A DNA stretch of 55,694 nt from Flavobacteriales bacterium (GCA_016780385.1 JADHLY010000007.1:1-55694); one strand, 5' to 3'. Positions 17,087 through 26,007 are shown, numbered from the stretch's first letter. Numbers and translations are program-made. The notes: generated by a model not told the origin, from the sequence alone.

Positions 17087-17143
17087 ATGATCACGTTTGA
17101 TTTGCTGGCGGCCTGGGGATTTCCCCGGGCTGCCTCTTTTTAG
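17087..17143 (+). CDS. possible 18-residue leader peptide before the photolyase gene
   Basis: The short frame MITFDLLAAWGFPRAASF is preceded by AAGG and ends with TAG inside the T-tract of the terminator at 17107-17141. It lies 14 bases before the photolyase start. No homologue is known to me; it may be a chance frame. The only support is its overlap with the terminator, which would let translation influence hairpin formation. Confidence 0.2.
   Translation: MITFDLLAAWGFPRAASF
17107..17141 (+). terminator. intrinsic terminator between TIGR01777 gene and photolyase
   Basis: GGCGGCCTGGGGA and TCCCCGGGCTGCC form a 13-pair stem (two G-U pairs) with a two-base loop (17120-17121), followed by TCTTTTT. 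It can end the TIGR01777 transcript, but it lies only 17 bases before the photolyase ATG, so it could also attenuate transcripts entering that gene. Confidence 0.75.
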
Positions 17144-17157
17144 CCCATTTCGAATCC

Positions 17158-18495
17158 ATGTCTACAGTTTCCATCTTCTGGCACCGCAGGGACCTGCGCA
17201 TCGAAGACAACATCGGACTGGCTGCTGCGCGCAAGTCGGGGCACCCCGTCGTGGGGTTCTTCTGCTTTGATCGGCACATCCTCGAGCGCCTGTCGCCGTT
17301 GGACCGCAGGGTGGGCTTCATCCACCACCACGTCACCGAGGTACGGGCGGCGTACCGCCAAGACGGTGGTGAGCTGATGGTACGACATGGACATCCGCTC
17401 CCGGCACTGCAGGCTGCCATTAAAGAACTGGGCGAGCAAGGGTTGCGTGTCGTGTCCATTTACACCAACCGCGATTACGCCCCTTATCCGGTCAAGCGCG
17501 ATGCCGAGGTGGCCGCATGGTGCGGGGCAAACGGTGTTGAATTCCAATTGCACGAAGACCATGTGATCATGCCGCCCGAATCGGTACTCAAGGATGATGG
17601 TACGCCCTACACGGTGTTCACACCCTACAGCCGCAAATGGCACAAGGTCCGGGAAGCCATGCCCATATCACCCTTGGATTCGGCCGATACGCTTGGTAGC
17701 GGGCAATGGGCGGAGATCCCTGAATCAGCAGCGCCATCCTTGGAAGACATGGGCTTTGACGTCGCGAGCGGCAACCCCGAGGGATGGGCCGCATTTGACC
17801 GCCCACTGGACCCCCATACTGTCCGCGACTATGCCGAGAAGCGCGATACCCCTTCTGTAGTGGGCACCACCCGCATGAGCCTGCATTTGAGGTTTGGCAC
17901 TGTTTCCATCCGTCAATTGGCCCGTTTCGGGTTGCAGCACAGTGACAAATGGCTGACCGAGTTGATCTGGCGTGAATTCTATCAGGCCATCCTTCACCAC
18001 TTCCCCCACAGTGCGAGCGACGCATTCAGGGCCAAGTATGACCGCATCCCTTGGCGCCATGATGAGCAGGGCTTCGAAGCTTGGTGCGCAGGCCAAACGG
18101 GCTACCCCCTTGTCGATGCTGGCATGCGGGAGTTGAACGCCACGGGCTTCATGCACAACCGCGTGCGGATGGTGGTGGCCAGCTTTCTCTGCAAACACCT
18201 GCTGATTGACTGGCGCTGGGGCGAGCGGTATTTCGCCGAAAAACTCCTCGATTATGAGCTTGCCTCAAATGTGGGGGGCTGGCAATGGGCATCGGGAAGC
18301 GGATGCGACGCAGCGCCTTACTTCAGGGTATTCAACCCCGAAAGCCAGATGAAGAAGTTCGATCCCAAAGGCACCTACGTCAAGCGCTGGGTGCCCGAAT
18401 GGGGCACACCGGGCTACACGGCCCCTATCGTCGAGCACAAGATGGCCCGCCAACGGGCTATCGACACCTACAAAGCCGCCTTGACAGAGGCGTAA
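17158..18495 (+). CDS. phr: deoxyribodipyrimidine photolyase (class I, cryptochrome/photolyase family)
   Basis: 445 residues. The N-terminal alpha/beta antenna domain starts VSIFWHRRDLRIEDNIGLAA; a helical FAD domain follows. FAD-binding and photolyase motifs: TTRMSLHLRFGTVSIRQLAR, ELIWREFYQAILHHFP, GQTGYPLVDAGMRELNATGF, MHNRVRMVVASFLCKHLLID, WRWGERYFAEKLLDYELASN, and NVGGWQWASGSGCDAAPYFR followed by VFNPESQMKKFDPKGTYVKR. The enzyme repairs UV-induced cyclobutane dimers with blue light. Length and motifs fit CPD photolyase rather than DASH cryptochrome. The ATG is 9 residues before the first conserved Arg pair. The CoA transferase begins 9 bases after its stop. Confidence 0.95.
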   Translation: MSTVSIFWHRRDLRIEDNIGLAAARKSGHPVVGFFCFDRHILERLSPLDRRVGFIHHHVTEVRAAYRQDGGELMVRHGHPLPALQAAIKELGEQGLRVVSIYTNRDYAPYPVKRDAEVAAWCGANGVEFQLHEDHVIMPPESVLKDDGTPYTVFTPYSRKWHKVREAMPISPLDSADTLGSGQWAEIPESAAPSLEDMGFDVASGNPEGWAAFDRPLDPHTVRDYAEKRDTPSVVGTTRMSLHLRFGTVSIRQLARFGLQHSDKWLTELIWREFYQAILHHFPHSASDAFRAKYDRIPWRHDEQGFEAWCAGQTGYPLVDAGMRELNATGFMHNRVRMVVASFLCKHLLIDWRWGERYFAEKLLDYELASNVGGWQWASGSGCDAAPYFRVFNPESQMKKFDPKGTYVKRWVPEWGTPGYTAPIVEHKMARQRAIDTYKAALTEA

Positions 18496-18504
18496 CTTGT
18501 CTGC

Positions 18505-19623
18505 ATGGACAGCGCTTCAATTTCCCCTCTCGGAGACGACAGACCGCTCACCGGCCTTCGCGTGGTGGAACTGGCGTCTGTACTGGCGGGTCCCCTGGCA
18601 GGCAGCTTTTTTGCAGAACTCGGGGCGGAGGTCATCAAGGTAGAAAACCCCAAAACGGGCGGAGACGTCACGCGGCAATGGCGGGCTGCCGGAGAGTCAC
18701 GGGAGGGCCCCAGCGCTTACTATGTGGCGGCCAACGGCCCAAAAGAAGTCCAGATGCTGGACCTCCGCAGCAGCGAAGGCCAGGACCAACTCCACAACCT
18801 GCTGGCCACGGCGGACTTGCTCCTGCAAAACTTCAGGCCCGCTGGGTTGGATCAGCTCGGCCTCGAACCCCAGGCCCTCGCCAAGCAGCATCCCCACCTC
18901 ATCCATGTCCACCTCAAGGGTTTCTTTTCGGAACCCGACAGGGCAGGCTATGACATGGTCGTCCAAGCCGAAACAGGCTTCATGGCGATGAATGGCGAAC
19001 CCGACAGACTGCCGGTGCGCATGCCCGTCGCTTTGATGGATGTCCTGGCCGCACACCAAATGCGTTCCGCCGCGCTGCTGGCGTTGTGGCAACGCGAGCG
19101 GGATGGCCTCGGCAGCTACCTCGAAGTCTGGCTCGACGCCGCTGGCCTCAGCGCCTTGGCCAACCGTGCTACAGAACATTTGGTGGCCGGCAATGAACCG
19201 CAGCCCTTGGGGGCTGTTCACCCCCAAATCGCGCCCTACGGAGAGTCCTTTGTTTGCGCTTGTGGACAGCGGGTGGTCATGGCCGTCGGAAACGACCGCC
19301 AATTTGCCGCCTTGTGCACATTGCTCGGTCACCCAGAGTGGGCTTCAGATGTGCGCTTTGCCACCAATCCCAAGCGTGTGTCCCACCGCACTGCGCTGAA
19401 CGAACTGCTCGCCTCGGCGCTGTCACAGCACGACGCAAAGACCCTGCTCATGGAGGCCCGCAAAAGTGGCGTCCCACTTGGAAAACTGAACCTGGTATCT
19501 GAGGCACTCGCTGGGCCGACGGGAAGGGCCATGACCGCCTCCTTCACCTGCGATGGGCATGCCGTCCAGCACGTGCGGCAGGTCGCCTTTCGGGTTCACC
19601 GCAACGGCAAACACAGCACGTAA
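18505..19623 (+). CDS. CaiB/BaiF family CoA transferase (class III)
   Basis: 372 residues. Family motifs: PLTGLRVVELASVLAGPLAG, SFFAELGAEVIKVENPKTGG, LDLRSSEGQDQL, LLQNFRPAGLDQLGL, and HVHLKGFFSEPDRAGYDMVV, with the catalytic Asp in GYDMVVQAETGFM near residue 152. The C-terminal part has ALMDVLAAHQMRSAALLALW and GSYLEVWLDAAGLSALANRA. It probably moves CoA between carboxylic acids, or is a racemase such as alpha-methylacyl-CoA racemase; the substrate cannot be told. Slightly shorter than typical members. Its last 28 bases overlap the convergent transglycosylase gene. Confidence 0.9.
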   Translation: MDSASISPLGDDRPLTGLRVVELASVLAGPLAGSFFAELGAEVIKVENPKTGGDVTRQWRAAGESREGPSAYYVAANGPKEVQMLDLRSSEGQDQLHNLLATADLLLQNFRPAGLDQLGLEPQALAKQHPHLIHVHLKGFFSEPDRAGYDMVVQAETGFMAMNGEPDRLPVRMPVALMDVLAAHQMRSAALLALWQRERDGLGSYLEVWLDAAGLSALANRATEHLVAGNEPQPLGAVHPQIAPYGESFVCACGQRVVMAVGNDRQFAALCTLLGHPEWASDVRFATNPKRVSHRTALNELLASALSQHDAKTLLMEARKSGVPLGKLNLVSEALAGPTGRAMTASFTCDGHAVQHVRQVAFRVHRNGKHST

Positions 19624-20519
19624 TACTGGTCGTCTGCGATGGGCAGTCGGCCCGAACGCAACCAAGGGTTGAGCGTCTTCAACGCATTGTAGCTGACCCC
19701 CAATTTTTGGGCAAACGCAGCCAGGTCATCGACGGAGTCAACCAGCACTGTGTCGCGGGTTTCAAGGGGTGCATACCAATCCTCCGCACGGAGCACAAAG
19801 CCATGCGCCTCGGGGCTTTCCATGACCTGCTTGGTGGCGAACAAGCGGTACACGTAACGCGCGGTTTCATCGTTCAGCAAGAGGTCCCAATACGTGGACC
19901 CGGACTGCTCGTCCATTCGCCGGGACAAGCCTGACATGCCCATGTTGTAGCTGGCCGCAGCCAACACCCAGTCCCCGTATCGGTCGTAAGCCTTGTTGAG
20001 GTAAGCACACGCCGCGCGTGTGGCCTTTTCAACGTGGTAGCGCTCGTCCACATCTTTGTCCACGCGCAATCCAAATTCTTCGGCAGCGGGCTTCATGAAT
20101 TGCCAGAAACCACGGGCATCCGAAGGGGACACTGCATTGGCCAGACCCGACTCGATCACGCTCAAGTATTTGAAATCGGTGGGGATTCCCGAGTCAACCA
20201 GGATGGGCTCGATGATGGGGAACCAGCGTCCTGAGCGTTTCAAAGTCAACAAACTGCTGCTGTGTCGAAACGTCCCGATCAACAGCTCTCGTTCCATCCG
20301 CTCCCTGACGCCAACCCGCTCCAGAGGAAGCGCCTCTCCAGCAAAAGAAATCCCGGATTCAATGCGGGGTGGACTGACGCGCTGGAGCACACTCTCTGTT
20401 TCTTGCCCAAGGGACCCCACAGTTTGATCGGTGGCGGCTGTGCTGCTCACGAGCGCAGCAGCACACACCAACAACAACGCGCCCCACAAGGCGGGTTTGG
20501 CGGACCGGCTCGCTTTCAT
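19596..20519 (-). CDS. lytic transglycosylase (SLT domain) with C-terminal LysM-like segment
   Basis: 307 residues with an N-terminal hydrophobic signal (ALWGALLLVCAAALVSSTAA). The transglycosylase fold is shown by FKYLSVIESGLANAVSPSDA with the catalytic Glu near residue 123, GFWQFMKPAAEEFGLRVD, DERYHVEKATRAACAYLNKA and WVLAAASYNMGMSGLSR. The C terminus (VDDLAAFAQKLGVSYNALKT, then LNPWLRSGRLPI) resembles a single, short LysM repeat, as in MltD-like enzymes. It should cleave peptidoglycan to 1,6-anhydromuropeptides in the periplasm. Four bases overlap with rfbC at the start, so the gene is likely co-transcribed with the export genes upstream. Confidence 0.88.
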   Translation of the reverse strand: MKASRSAKPALWGALLLVCAAALVSSTAATDQTVGSLGQETESVLQRVSPPRIESGISFAGEALPLERVGVRERMERELLIGTFRHSSSLLTLKRSGRWFPIIEPILVDSGIPTDFKYLSVIESGLANAVSPSDARGFWQFMKPAAEEFGLRVDKDVDERYHVEKATRAACAYLNKAYDRYGDWVLAAASYNMGMSGLSRRMDEQSGSTYWDLLLNDETARYVYRLFATKQVMESPEAHGFVLRAEDWYAPLETRDTVLVDSVDDLAAFAQKLGVSYNALKTLNPWLRSGRLPIADDQYYVLCLPLR

Positions 20520-21076
20520 GAAAAGGGACTCTGGAAGTCAGCAAATGAGGGCGCGGCGGCGTCTTTTTCGGACAACAGCGGCGCCGCCGTCCCCCAATCG
20601 ATGTTGAGGTCGGGGTCGTTCCAGCGCAGCGCCCGCTCATGCTCAGGACTGTACACTTCCGTGCACTTGTAGCAAAACACGGTGTCCGGCTCCAAGGTCA
20701 GAAAGCCATGCGCAAACCCTTCGGGAACCCAGAATTGCCAGCGGTTTTCTTCCGTCAGCAAGGCGGTCTGATACTGCCCAAAGGTCGCCGAGCTTTTGCG
20801 CAGGTCCAGCGCCACATCCAAAGCGGCACCGCGCGCCACGCGCACCAGCTTGCCTTGGGCCCGATCGGGCACTTGAAAATGCAGACCGCGCAATACGCCG
20901 GCTCCGGACACGGATTCGTTGTCCTGCACAAAATGAACAGCCTGGCCCACGGCTTCCTCGAAATGGGCCTTTCGCCAGGTTTCCGAAAAATGCCCGCGGT
21001 CGTCACCGAAGCGCCGCGGACGCAACATCATTGGTCCTTGAATCGGTCCTGTCTGTATCTCCAACGGATGGGCCAT
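20516..21076 (-). CDS. rfbC: dTDP-4-dehydrorhamnose 3,5-epimerase
   Basis: 186 residues, the normal RfbC length. It makes dTDP-4-keto-L-rhamnose for surface polysaccharide. Motifs: RPRRFGDDRGHFSETWRKAH, FVQDNESVSGAGVLRGLHFQ with the catalytic His, GKLVRVARGAALDVALDLRK, RWQFWVPEGFAHGFLTLE and CYKCTEVYSPEHE with the catalytic Tyr, then LNIDWG. The ATG at 21076 leaves seven bases after the Wza-like gene; an ATG at 21097 would overlap that gene by 14 bases. The other rhamnose genes (rfbA, rfbB, rfbD) are not in the window. Confidence 0.92.
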   Translation of the reverse strand: MAHPLEIQTGPIQGPMMLRPRRFGDDRGHFSETWRKAHFEEAVGQAVHFVQDNESVSGAGVLRGLHFQVPDRAQGKLVRVARGAALDVALDLRKSSATFGQYQTALLTEENRWQFWVPEGFAHGFLTLEPDTVFCYKCTEVYSPEHERALRWNDPDLNIDWGTAAPLLSEKDAAAPSFADFQSPFS

Positions 21077-21083
21077 GCTTCGC

Positions 21084-21899
21084 TCAGTTGCTCCCATTGA
21101 GGACCGAAATCAGCGCCACAAAGCTGCTGATGGTCGTGATCAAACTCAGGACAGGCCCGATGTCGGCCAGCACTTCTTGGGCATACTGAGGCAGGGGCTC
21201 GACATAGACAATGTCGCCCGCCTGCACGGTCGTATTGGCGTACTTCAAGCCTTCGATGGTCGACAGGTCCAATTGGTGTACCGTCTGTCCTTTTGGAGAA
21301 CGGCGGATGAGTTTGACGTTGCGGGCATCGCCACGTGCCCGAATGCCCCCACTCAAGGCCAACACCTCGAGCAAACTGGTGTTGGGGTTGACCAAGGGTA
21401 CCACTGAAGCCACCCCCGCCTCACCGGGAAACACCAGCACGCGCTGGTTGGTCACCTCGATGAGGGCCAATGGGTTGACATAATTCTCACTAAAGGCCTC
21501 TTCCAGAAAAGTCTCCGCCTCGTCGATGTTCAGACCCGCGAGTTTAACCACCCCCAATTCCGGGAGGTCGACGGTGCCGTCAGGCCGAACCTCGTAGGTG
21601 AACCTGTTTTGGCCCATCATATTCTGGTTCATGCCACCTCCACCTTGGCCTTGAATGCCCGCGGCATTGGAACCCGCCGTCATGAGCAACAGCCGCTCAC
21701 CTTTGTTGGAATACAACTGAAAGCTGATCAAATCGTTGGGGGCAATCCGGTAATTCACATCCGAAATCGGATTGAACGGATCAAACGCAAAATCAGCCGG
21801 CGTGCGAAACATGATGTTTCGATTGATGGTGCATCCACCCGCCACCGACGTCAAAAGGACGAGGATGAGCAGGTGTGCGGACAACTTTGAAAGGCGCAT
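21084..21899 (-). CDS. polysaccharide export lipoprotein (Wza family)
   Basis: 271 residues. The signal peptide ends LLTSVAGGC, with lipidation at Cys23. A Poly_export domain follows (VNYRIAPNDLISFQLYSNKG, then FTYEVRPDGTVDLPELGVVK), then SLBB-like sequence (TNQRVLVFPGEAGVASVVPL, LLEVLALSGGIRARGDARNV, then VQAGDIVYVEPLP) and a C-terminal hydrophobic segment LSLITTISSFVALISVL. A Gly/Met/Asn/Gln-rich insertion (IQGQGGGGMNQNMMGQN) interrupts the first domain. Wza-like proteins form the outer-membrane pore for capsule or exopolysaccharide; no Wzc partner is visible nearby. The ATG at 21899 gives the correct signal peptide. Confidence 0.9.
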   Translation of the reverse strand: MRLSKLSAHLLILVLLTSVAGGCTINRNIMFRTPADFAFDPFNPISDVNYRIAPNDLISFQLYSNKGERLLLMTAGSNAAGIQGQGGGGMNQNMMGQNRFTYEVRPDGTVDLPELGVVKLAGLNIDEAETFLEEAFSENYVNPLALIEVTNQRVLVFPGEAGVASVVPLVNPNTSLLEVLALSGGIRARGDARNVKLIRRSPKGQTVHQLDLSTIEGLKYANTTVQAGDIVYVEPLPQYAQEVLADIGPVLSLITTISSFVALISVLNGSN

Positions 21900-21933
21900 G
21901 GTGCGAAAATACACCCACTGCGAGCCCTCAAAC

Positions 21934-22512
21934 ATGACCACAAATCAGAATGTCCAAGTATTTTCACCGTTCATGGCGTTGCCGCAGGACTTGCTTCGGA
22001 ATGGCCCCACGCGGCTGCGCACATTGGAACCCTCCCATGTAGACTGGCTCTTGCGGTGGGAAAACGCCCCCGAGCACTGGCAGGTCAGCGGCACCATCGC
22101 CCCCTTTTCGCGGGCGGCCCTCGAGGCCCTCTGCATGGGACACCAGGACATCTACTCTGCGGAACAGCTTCGCTGGGTCATAGAAGAGCGGGGCAAGCCC
22201 GTTGGTGCTGTAGACCTGTATGATTTCTCAGCCCTCCATTTGCGGTCGGGCATCGGCATTTTGGTCGACCCCGCGCACCGCGGGAAGGGCACGGCGGGAC
22301 GCGCCTTGTCCATGGCCGTCCAGCATGCCGAAAAAGTGCTCTTGCTCAAAGGTCTTCACGCCCAGGTCCACGGCGATAACGCTGCGAGCCTGAAGCTGTT
22401 TTCGTCGGAGGGCTTCGAACAAGTGGGGCGCTTCAAGGACTGGACCCGGACCCACGATGGCTGGCACGATGCGGTTCTGCTTCAGAAGCAATTTGACTGG
22501 TCGGTGGAATGA
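21934..22512 (+). CDS. GNAT family N-acetyltransferase (RimJ/SpeG-like)
   Basis: 192 residues. GNAT features: TRLRTLEPSHVDWLLRWENA at the N terminus, WVIEERGKPVGAVDLYDFSA, then IGILVDPAHRGKGTAGRALS with the acetyl-CoA loop, and GLHAQVHGDNAASLKLFSSE followed by GFEQVGRFKDW. This layout is typical of ribosomal-protein or diamine acetyltransferases; the acceptor is unknown. The start codon is 34 bases from the divergent Wza-like start. A later ATG at 21973 would also keep the domain. Its stop overlaps the mltG start by four bases. Confidence 0.88.
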   Translation: MTTNQNVQVFSPFMALPQDLLRNGPTRLRTLEPSHVDWLLRWENAPEHWQVSGTIAPFSRAALEALCMGHQDIYSAEQLRWVIEERGKPVGAVDLYDFSALHLRSGIGILVDPAHRGKGTAGRALSMAVQHAEKVLLLKGLHAQVHGDNAASLKLFSSEGFEQVGRFKDWTRTHDGWHDAVLLQKQFDWSVE

Positions 22513-23546
22513 GGCTGCAGAGGAAAGGCGTGGTGCGGGCCTCGGCCTTTGTGGCCCTGTTATGTGCGGCGGCCACCTGGTGGCTGTGGAGCACCGCTTT
22601 TCGCGCCAATGCGGTGGGGACAGATGGGCGGTTTGTCCTGGGCAAAGGCGCGGTACCGGACAGCGCCGTGGCCCAGTTGGCGTCTGAAGGCCGTTTGCGC
22701 CATCCCGAGACCTTGATGCGCTACCTCCGTTGGCGGGGATGGGACCAGCCCGGCGACCTGCGCGCCGGCCGATACGTGGTGCCGGATGGCCTCGACAACC
22801 GCGGGCTGGCCCGATTGCTGCGCTCCGGTGCCCGTGAAGCCGTGCGCATCAGGTTCAATGCAGTTCGGCTCCCCAGCGACATCGCCAACGCGGTCGCCGA
22901 ACAGACAACGCTCGATGAAGAGGACATCGTGGCTGCCATGACCGACCCATTGACCGCAGCGCGCAACGGCACCACCGTCGAAGCCTTCCGCACGCGGTTC
23001 ATTCCCAACACCTACGAAGTGTGGTACGACCTCTCCGCCACTGAGTTTGTGGACAAGATGACGGCGCAGTGGGCACTGTGGTGGACCGAGGCGCGCACCG
23101 AAAAAGCGGCATCGCTTGGACTGACACCTGAAGAAGTCGGCATCCTGGCTTCCATTGTCAAAGCAGAGACCAGCCGCATCGATGAGGCGCCTACCGTGGC
23201 GGGCCTGTATTTGAACCGGCTGGACCGCGGCATGCGCTTGCAGGCGGACCCCACTTTGATCTACGCCTTGGGCGACTTCAGTATCCGACGCGTTCTCAAT
23301 GTCCACCGGAAGATTGACAGTCCTTACAACACGTACAAGAACGCTGGACTGCCCCCCGGCCCCATCAACTTTCCGGAACCTTCTTACTTGGAGGCCGTCC
23401 TCAATGCCCAATCGCACGACTACATCTTCATGTGCGCCCGGGAGGACTTCAGTGGTTATCATGCCTTTGCGCGGACCAACCGCGAACATGAGCGCAACGC
23501 CAGGAAGTACCGTAAAGCCCTCGACAAACAGGGCGTCTACAGGTAA
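22509..23546 (+). CDS. mltG: endolytic murein transglycosylase MltG (YceG-like)
   Basis: 345 residues, one N-terminal membrane anchor (ASAFVALLCAAATWWLW), a LysM-like part near 45-110 and the YceG domain. Key motifs: FIPNTYEVWYDLSATEFVDK, TPEEVGILASIVKAETSRID with the catalytic Glu (ILASIVKAE), APTVAGLYLNRLDRGMRLQA, DPTLIYALGDFSIRRVLNVH, DSPYNTYKNAGLPPGPINFP and AFARTNREHERNARKYR. It cleaves nascent glycan strands and sets their length. ATG overlaps the acetyltransferase stop (ATGA), so translation is coupled. Confidence 0.94.
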   Translation: MRLQRKGVVRASAFVALLCAAATWWLWSTAFRANAVGTDGRFVLGKGAVPDSAVAQLASEGRLRHPETLMRYLRWRGWDQPGDLRAGRYVVPDGLDNRGLARLLRSGAREAVRIRFNAVRLPSDIANAVAEQTTLDEEDIVAAMTDPLTAARNGTTVEAFRTRFIPNTYEVWYDLSATEFVDKMTAQWALWWTEARTEKAASLGLTPEEVGILASIVKAETSRIDEAPTVAGLYLNRLDRGMRLQADPTLIYALGDFSIRRVLNVHRKIDSPYNTYKNAGLPPGPINFPEPSYLEAVLNAQSHDYIFMCAREDFSGYHAFARTNREHERNARKYRKALDKQGVYR

Positions 23547-23574
23547 TCGGAGAACAACCCGCCACGCGGAGGTG

Positions 23575-23582
23575 TACTTTTG
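23575..23582 (+). promoter_or_regulatory. putative -7 promoter element (TACTTTTG)
   Basis: Exact TAnnTTTG match 19 bases before the DUF5916 gene start, in the 55-base gap after mltG. No -33 box recognised. Confidence 0.42.
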
Positions 23583-23601
23583 CCACCGGAATTGAAACTC
23601 C

Positions 23602-26004
23602 ATGTTCGCACCTGTAAAGTCGTTCCTTCCCTTTTTGACTTTGCTCATGGTCTCCTTGCAGTGGATGCCAGCGTGCTTTGGACAAGACTGGCCGTCAGAT
23701 TTACCCCGAAAGCCCATTGCGGAAGCCATTCAAGTCCCCGAACAGTCCATCACCGTGGACGGTGACCTCAGCGATCCTGCTTGGGAACTCATCCGCCCAG
23801 AAACAGCGCTGCGGGAATTCAAGCCGGTCCCCTTTGCGCAACCCAAGCAACAAACAGAGGTCAGGTTCGCCTTCGATGACCGGGCCCTGTACATCGGAGC
23901 GCGCATGTGGGACACGGCCCCCGATAGCATTTTGCACCAGCTCATCCAGCGCGATGGTGGCGGCAACACCGATGTGTTCGGGATTTGGTTCAACTGCTTT
24001 GACGACGGGGTGAATGGCGTCCGGTTTTCTGTGACCCCCGACGGCGTTCAATCCGACGAGCTGCTCACCACCGATGGCTCCGATGGCAGCTGGAATGCCG
24101 TCTGGGAATCCGAATGCCGAATTGATGAGGACGGATGGACCGCCGAATTTGCCCTGCCCTGGTCCGTGTTTCGCTTTGCGGATAAGGGAGACGCCGAACA
24201 GCAGTGGGGCATGAATTTCTACCGCTACATCCGGCGCTACCGTTCGGACTATGTCTGGCGGGCCATGGACCCCAACCAAGAGGGGTTGATGAACCAAGGC
24301 GGCCTGCTCACCGGGATTCGCGGCATCACGCCCCCTCCCCGTTTCAGCCTGTATCCCTACGCCAGCACCTATGTCAACGCCGAGGATGGACAAACCGATG
24401 TGGCCATCAACGGCGGCTTGGACCTCAAGGTCGGCATGGGCGAGGCGTTCACTTTGGACATGACGTTGGTGCCTGACTTTGGACAGGTTGTGGCCGACAA
24501 TCTGGTGCTTAACCTGAGCCCCTATGAGGTGCGGTTCAACGAAAACCGACAGTTCTTCACCGAAGGCACAGAGCTGTTCAACAAGACCAACAACTTCTAC
24601 AGCCGGCGGGTCGGCGCCGGAGAACAGCTGCTCAATGCCTCCAAGGTGACCGGCCGCACCTCCACCGGTACGGGTTTGGGGCTGTTGAATGCCATCTCGC
24701 AAGACGGCAACGGTGAATTGACGGACTTCTCGGTCGCTGTGGTGGATCAAAACCTGCCCAACAATGGATTTGTCGCTGTCCAAAGCGGACAGGTCATCCG
24801 CGAGGGGGACCGCAGAGACGATTGGGTGGGCAGTACCGCATTCGAAATGCGGGATTCCCTCCAGAGATGGTCGCTTTCTGGACAAGCTGGGGTCAACCGA
24901 CGTTCTGACCTCACCAATGGAGAAGGCGAGGGCCACAGCTGGAGCCTCGAATTCAGCCGCATTAAGGGGCGCCTGCAATGGACCGCCGGCCACTATACCG
25001 AGACCCCTGAATATGACCCCAATGCGATCGGATTCCTTTCGGCGCCAAACGCCGCCGTGGACTACGTGAGCATTGAATACCGCATACCACGGCCCTTCGA
25101 AGTCATGGGCATGGGCTTCAACAGCATGTCTTGGGAGCTCAATACCACCAGGGAACTGTTGCACACCCCCCGCTCCTTCGTGAGCATGGAGTATGACCTG
25201 GAGTGGCGTCTTTTCCTGGCCAGCTTCGACTTCATCAAGTTTGGTGCCACCACCATGCCCTATGACGGCAGAGACTACTTCGCCCCGCGCCTCGAGAACC
25301 GGTTTTGGCAGGTCCCCAAATGGTGGTCCTGGGACGCCTTCATGAGCACGGATTACCGCAGGGAATTTGCACTGGACATCGGCACCTGGAACGCCGGAGG
25401 GCAGCTCTATCCCGATTGGAAGGAGCGCAATTTCCGCATCGAGCCCATCTGGCGTCCCAACGACCATTTCAGGGTCAGCCACGTCTACAGCCACCAAGAC
25501 AAGTTCAACGAACGCGGTTGGTCGGCGCTGGTCGACAGCTTGCCCAATGGCACAGCACTCGGCGAAACCCAAAGCCTGTGGGCGAAGCGCAACAATTACT
25601 CCCGCACCCATGTGCTCAACGCATCGTATGTGTTGGACAACCGCAAAGGCATCACTTTCAGGTTGCGCCACTATTGGAGCCGCGTGGAAAATGGGGACTT
25701 CTACTTCTTGGATGACAACGGATTACTGGAGCCTACTGACGAGATCACCTTGGACGACGAAGGCACTTCCCCTTATGACATCAGTTATAACGCGTGGTCC
25801 ATCGATTGTGTGTTCCGCTGGATTTTCGCACCGGGAAGCGAGGTGTCGGTGGTGTGGAAGAACCTCCTAGAGAGCCAAGGCGATCTGCTGCCTGACACCT
25901 ATGCGGACAACCTAGAGGACGTCTTGCGCGTGCCCCACCGCAACAGCTTTTCTGTCAAGGCCATCTACTTCCTCGATTACGCCGACCTGACCGGGCGGCG
26001 CTGA
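23602..26004 (+). CDS. DUF5916 outer-membrane-like protein with N-terminal CBM9-like domain
   Basis: 800 residues. Signal peptide (LPFLTLLMVSLQWMPACFGQ), then a CBM9/DOMON-like beta-sandwich at about 40-220 (ITVDGDLSDPAWELIRPETA, EVRFAFDDRALYIGARMWDT, FGIWFNCFDDGVNGVRFSVT, then WTAEFALPWSVFRF) and DUF5916 from about 225 to the end (LTLVPDFGQVVADNLVLNLS-like core, YEVRFNENRQFFTEGTELFN), followed by many beta strands. Family members are probably surface or outer-membrane proteins with no established function; carbohydrate binding is an inference from the N-terminal domain. Convergent with the M23 peptidase gene, three bases apart. Confidence 0.9.
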   Translation: MFAPVKSFLPFLTLLMVSLQWMPACFGQDWPSDLPRKPIAEAIQVPEQSITVDGDLSDPAWELIRPETALREFKPVPFAQPKQQTEVRFAFDDRALYIGARMWDTAPDSILHQLIQRDGGGNTDVFGIWFNCFDDGVNGVRFSVTPDGVQSDELLTTDGSDGSWNAVWESECRIDEDGWTAEFALPWSVFRFADKGDAEQQWGMNFYRYIRRYRSDYVWRAMDPNQEGLMNQGGLLTGIRGITPPPRFSLYPYASTYVNAEDGQTDVAINGGLDLKVGMGEAFTLDMTLVPDFGQVVADNLVLNLSPYEVRFNENRQFFTEGTELFNKTNNFYSRRVGAGEQLLNASKVTGRTSTGTGLGLLNAISQDGNGELTDFSVAVVDQNLPNNGFVAVQSGQVIREGDRRDDWVGSTAFEMRDSLQRWSLSGQAGVNRRSDLTNGEGEGHSWSLEFSRIKGRLQWTAGHYTETPEYDPNAIGFLSAPNAAVDYVSIEYRIPRPFEVMGMGFNSMSWELNTTRELLHTPRSFVSMEYDLEWRLFLASFDFIKFGATTMPYDGRDYFAPRLENRFWQVPKWWSWDAFMSTDYRREFALDIGTWNAGGQLYPDWKERNFRIEPIWRPNDHFRVSHVYSHQDKFNERGWSALVDSLPNGTALGETQSLWAKRNNYSRTHVLNASYVLDNRKGITFRLRHYWSRVENGDFYFLDDNGLLEPTDEITLDDEGTSPYDISYNAWSIDCVFRWIFAPGSEVSVVWKNLLESQGDLLPDTYADNLEDVLRVPHRNSFSVKAIYFLDYADLTGRR

Positions 26005-26007
26005 CGA

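Noticed and set aside
23701-25671. Long open frame on the minus strand opposite the DUF5916 gene
   Set aside because: It lies wholly inside a clear family gene, is rich in Gly/Val/His and has no recognisable domain; long antisense frames are common at this GC content.
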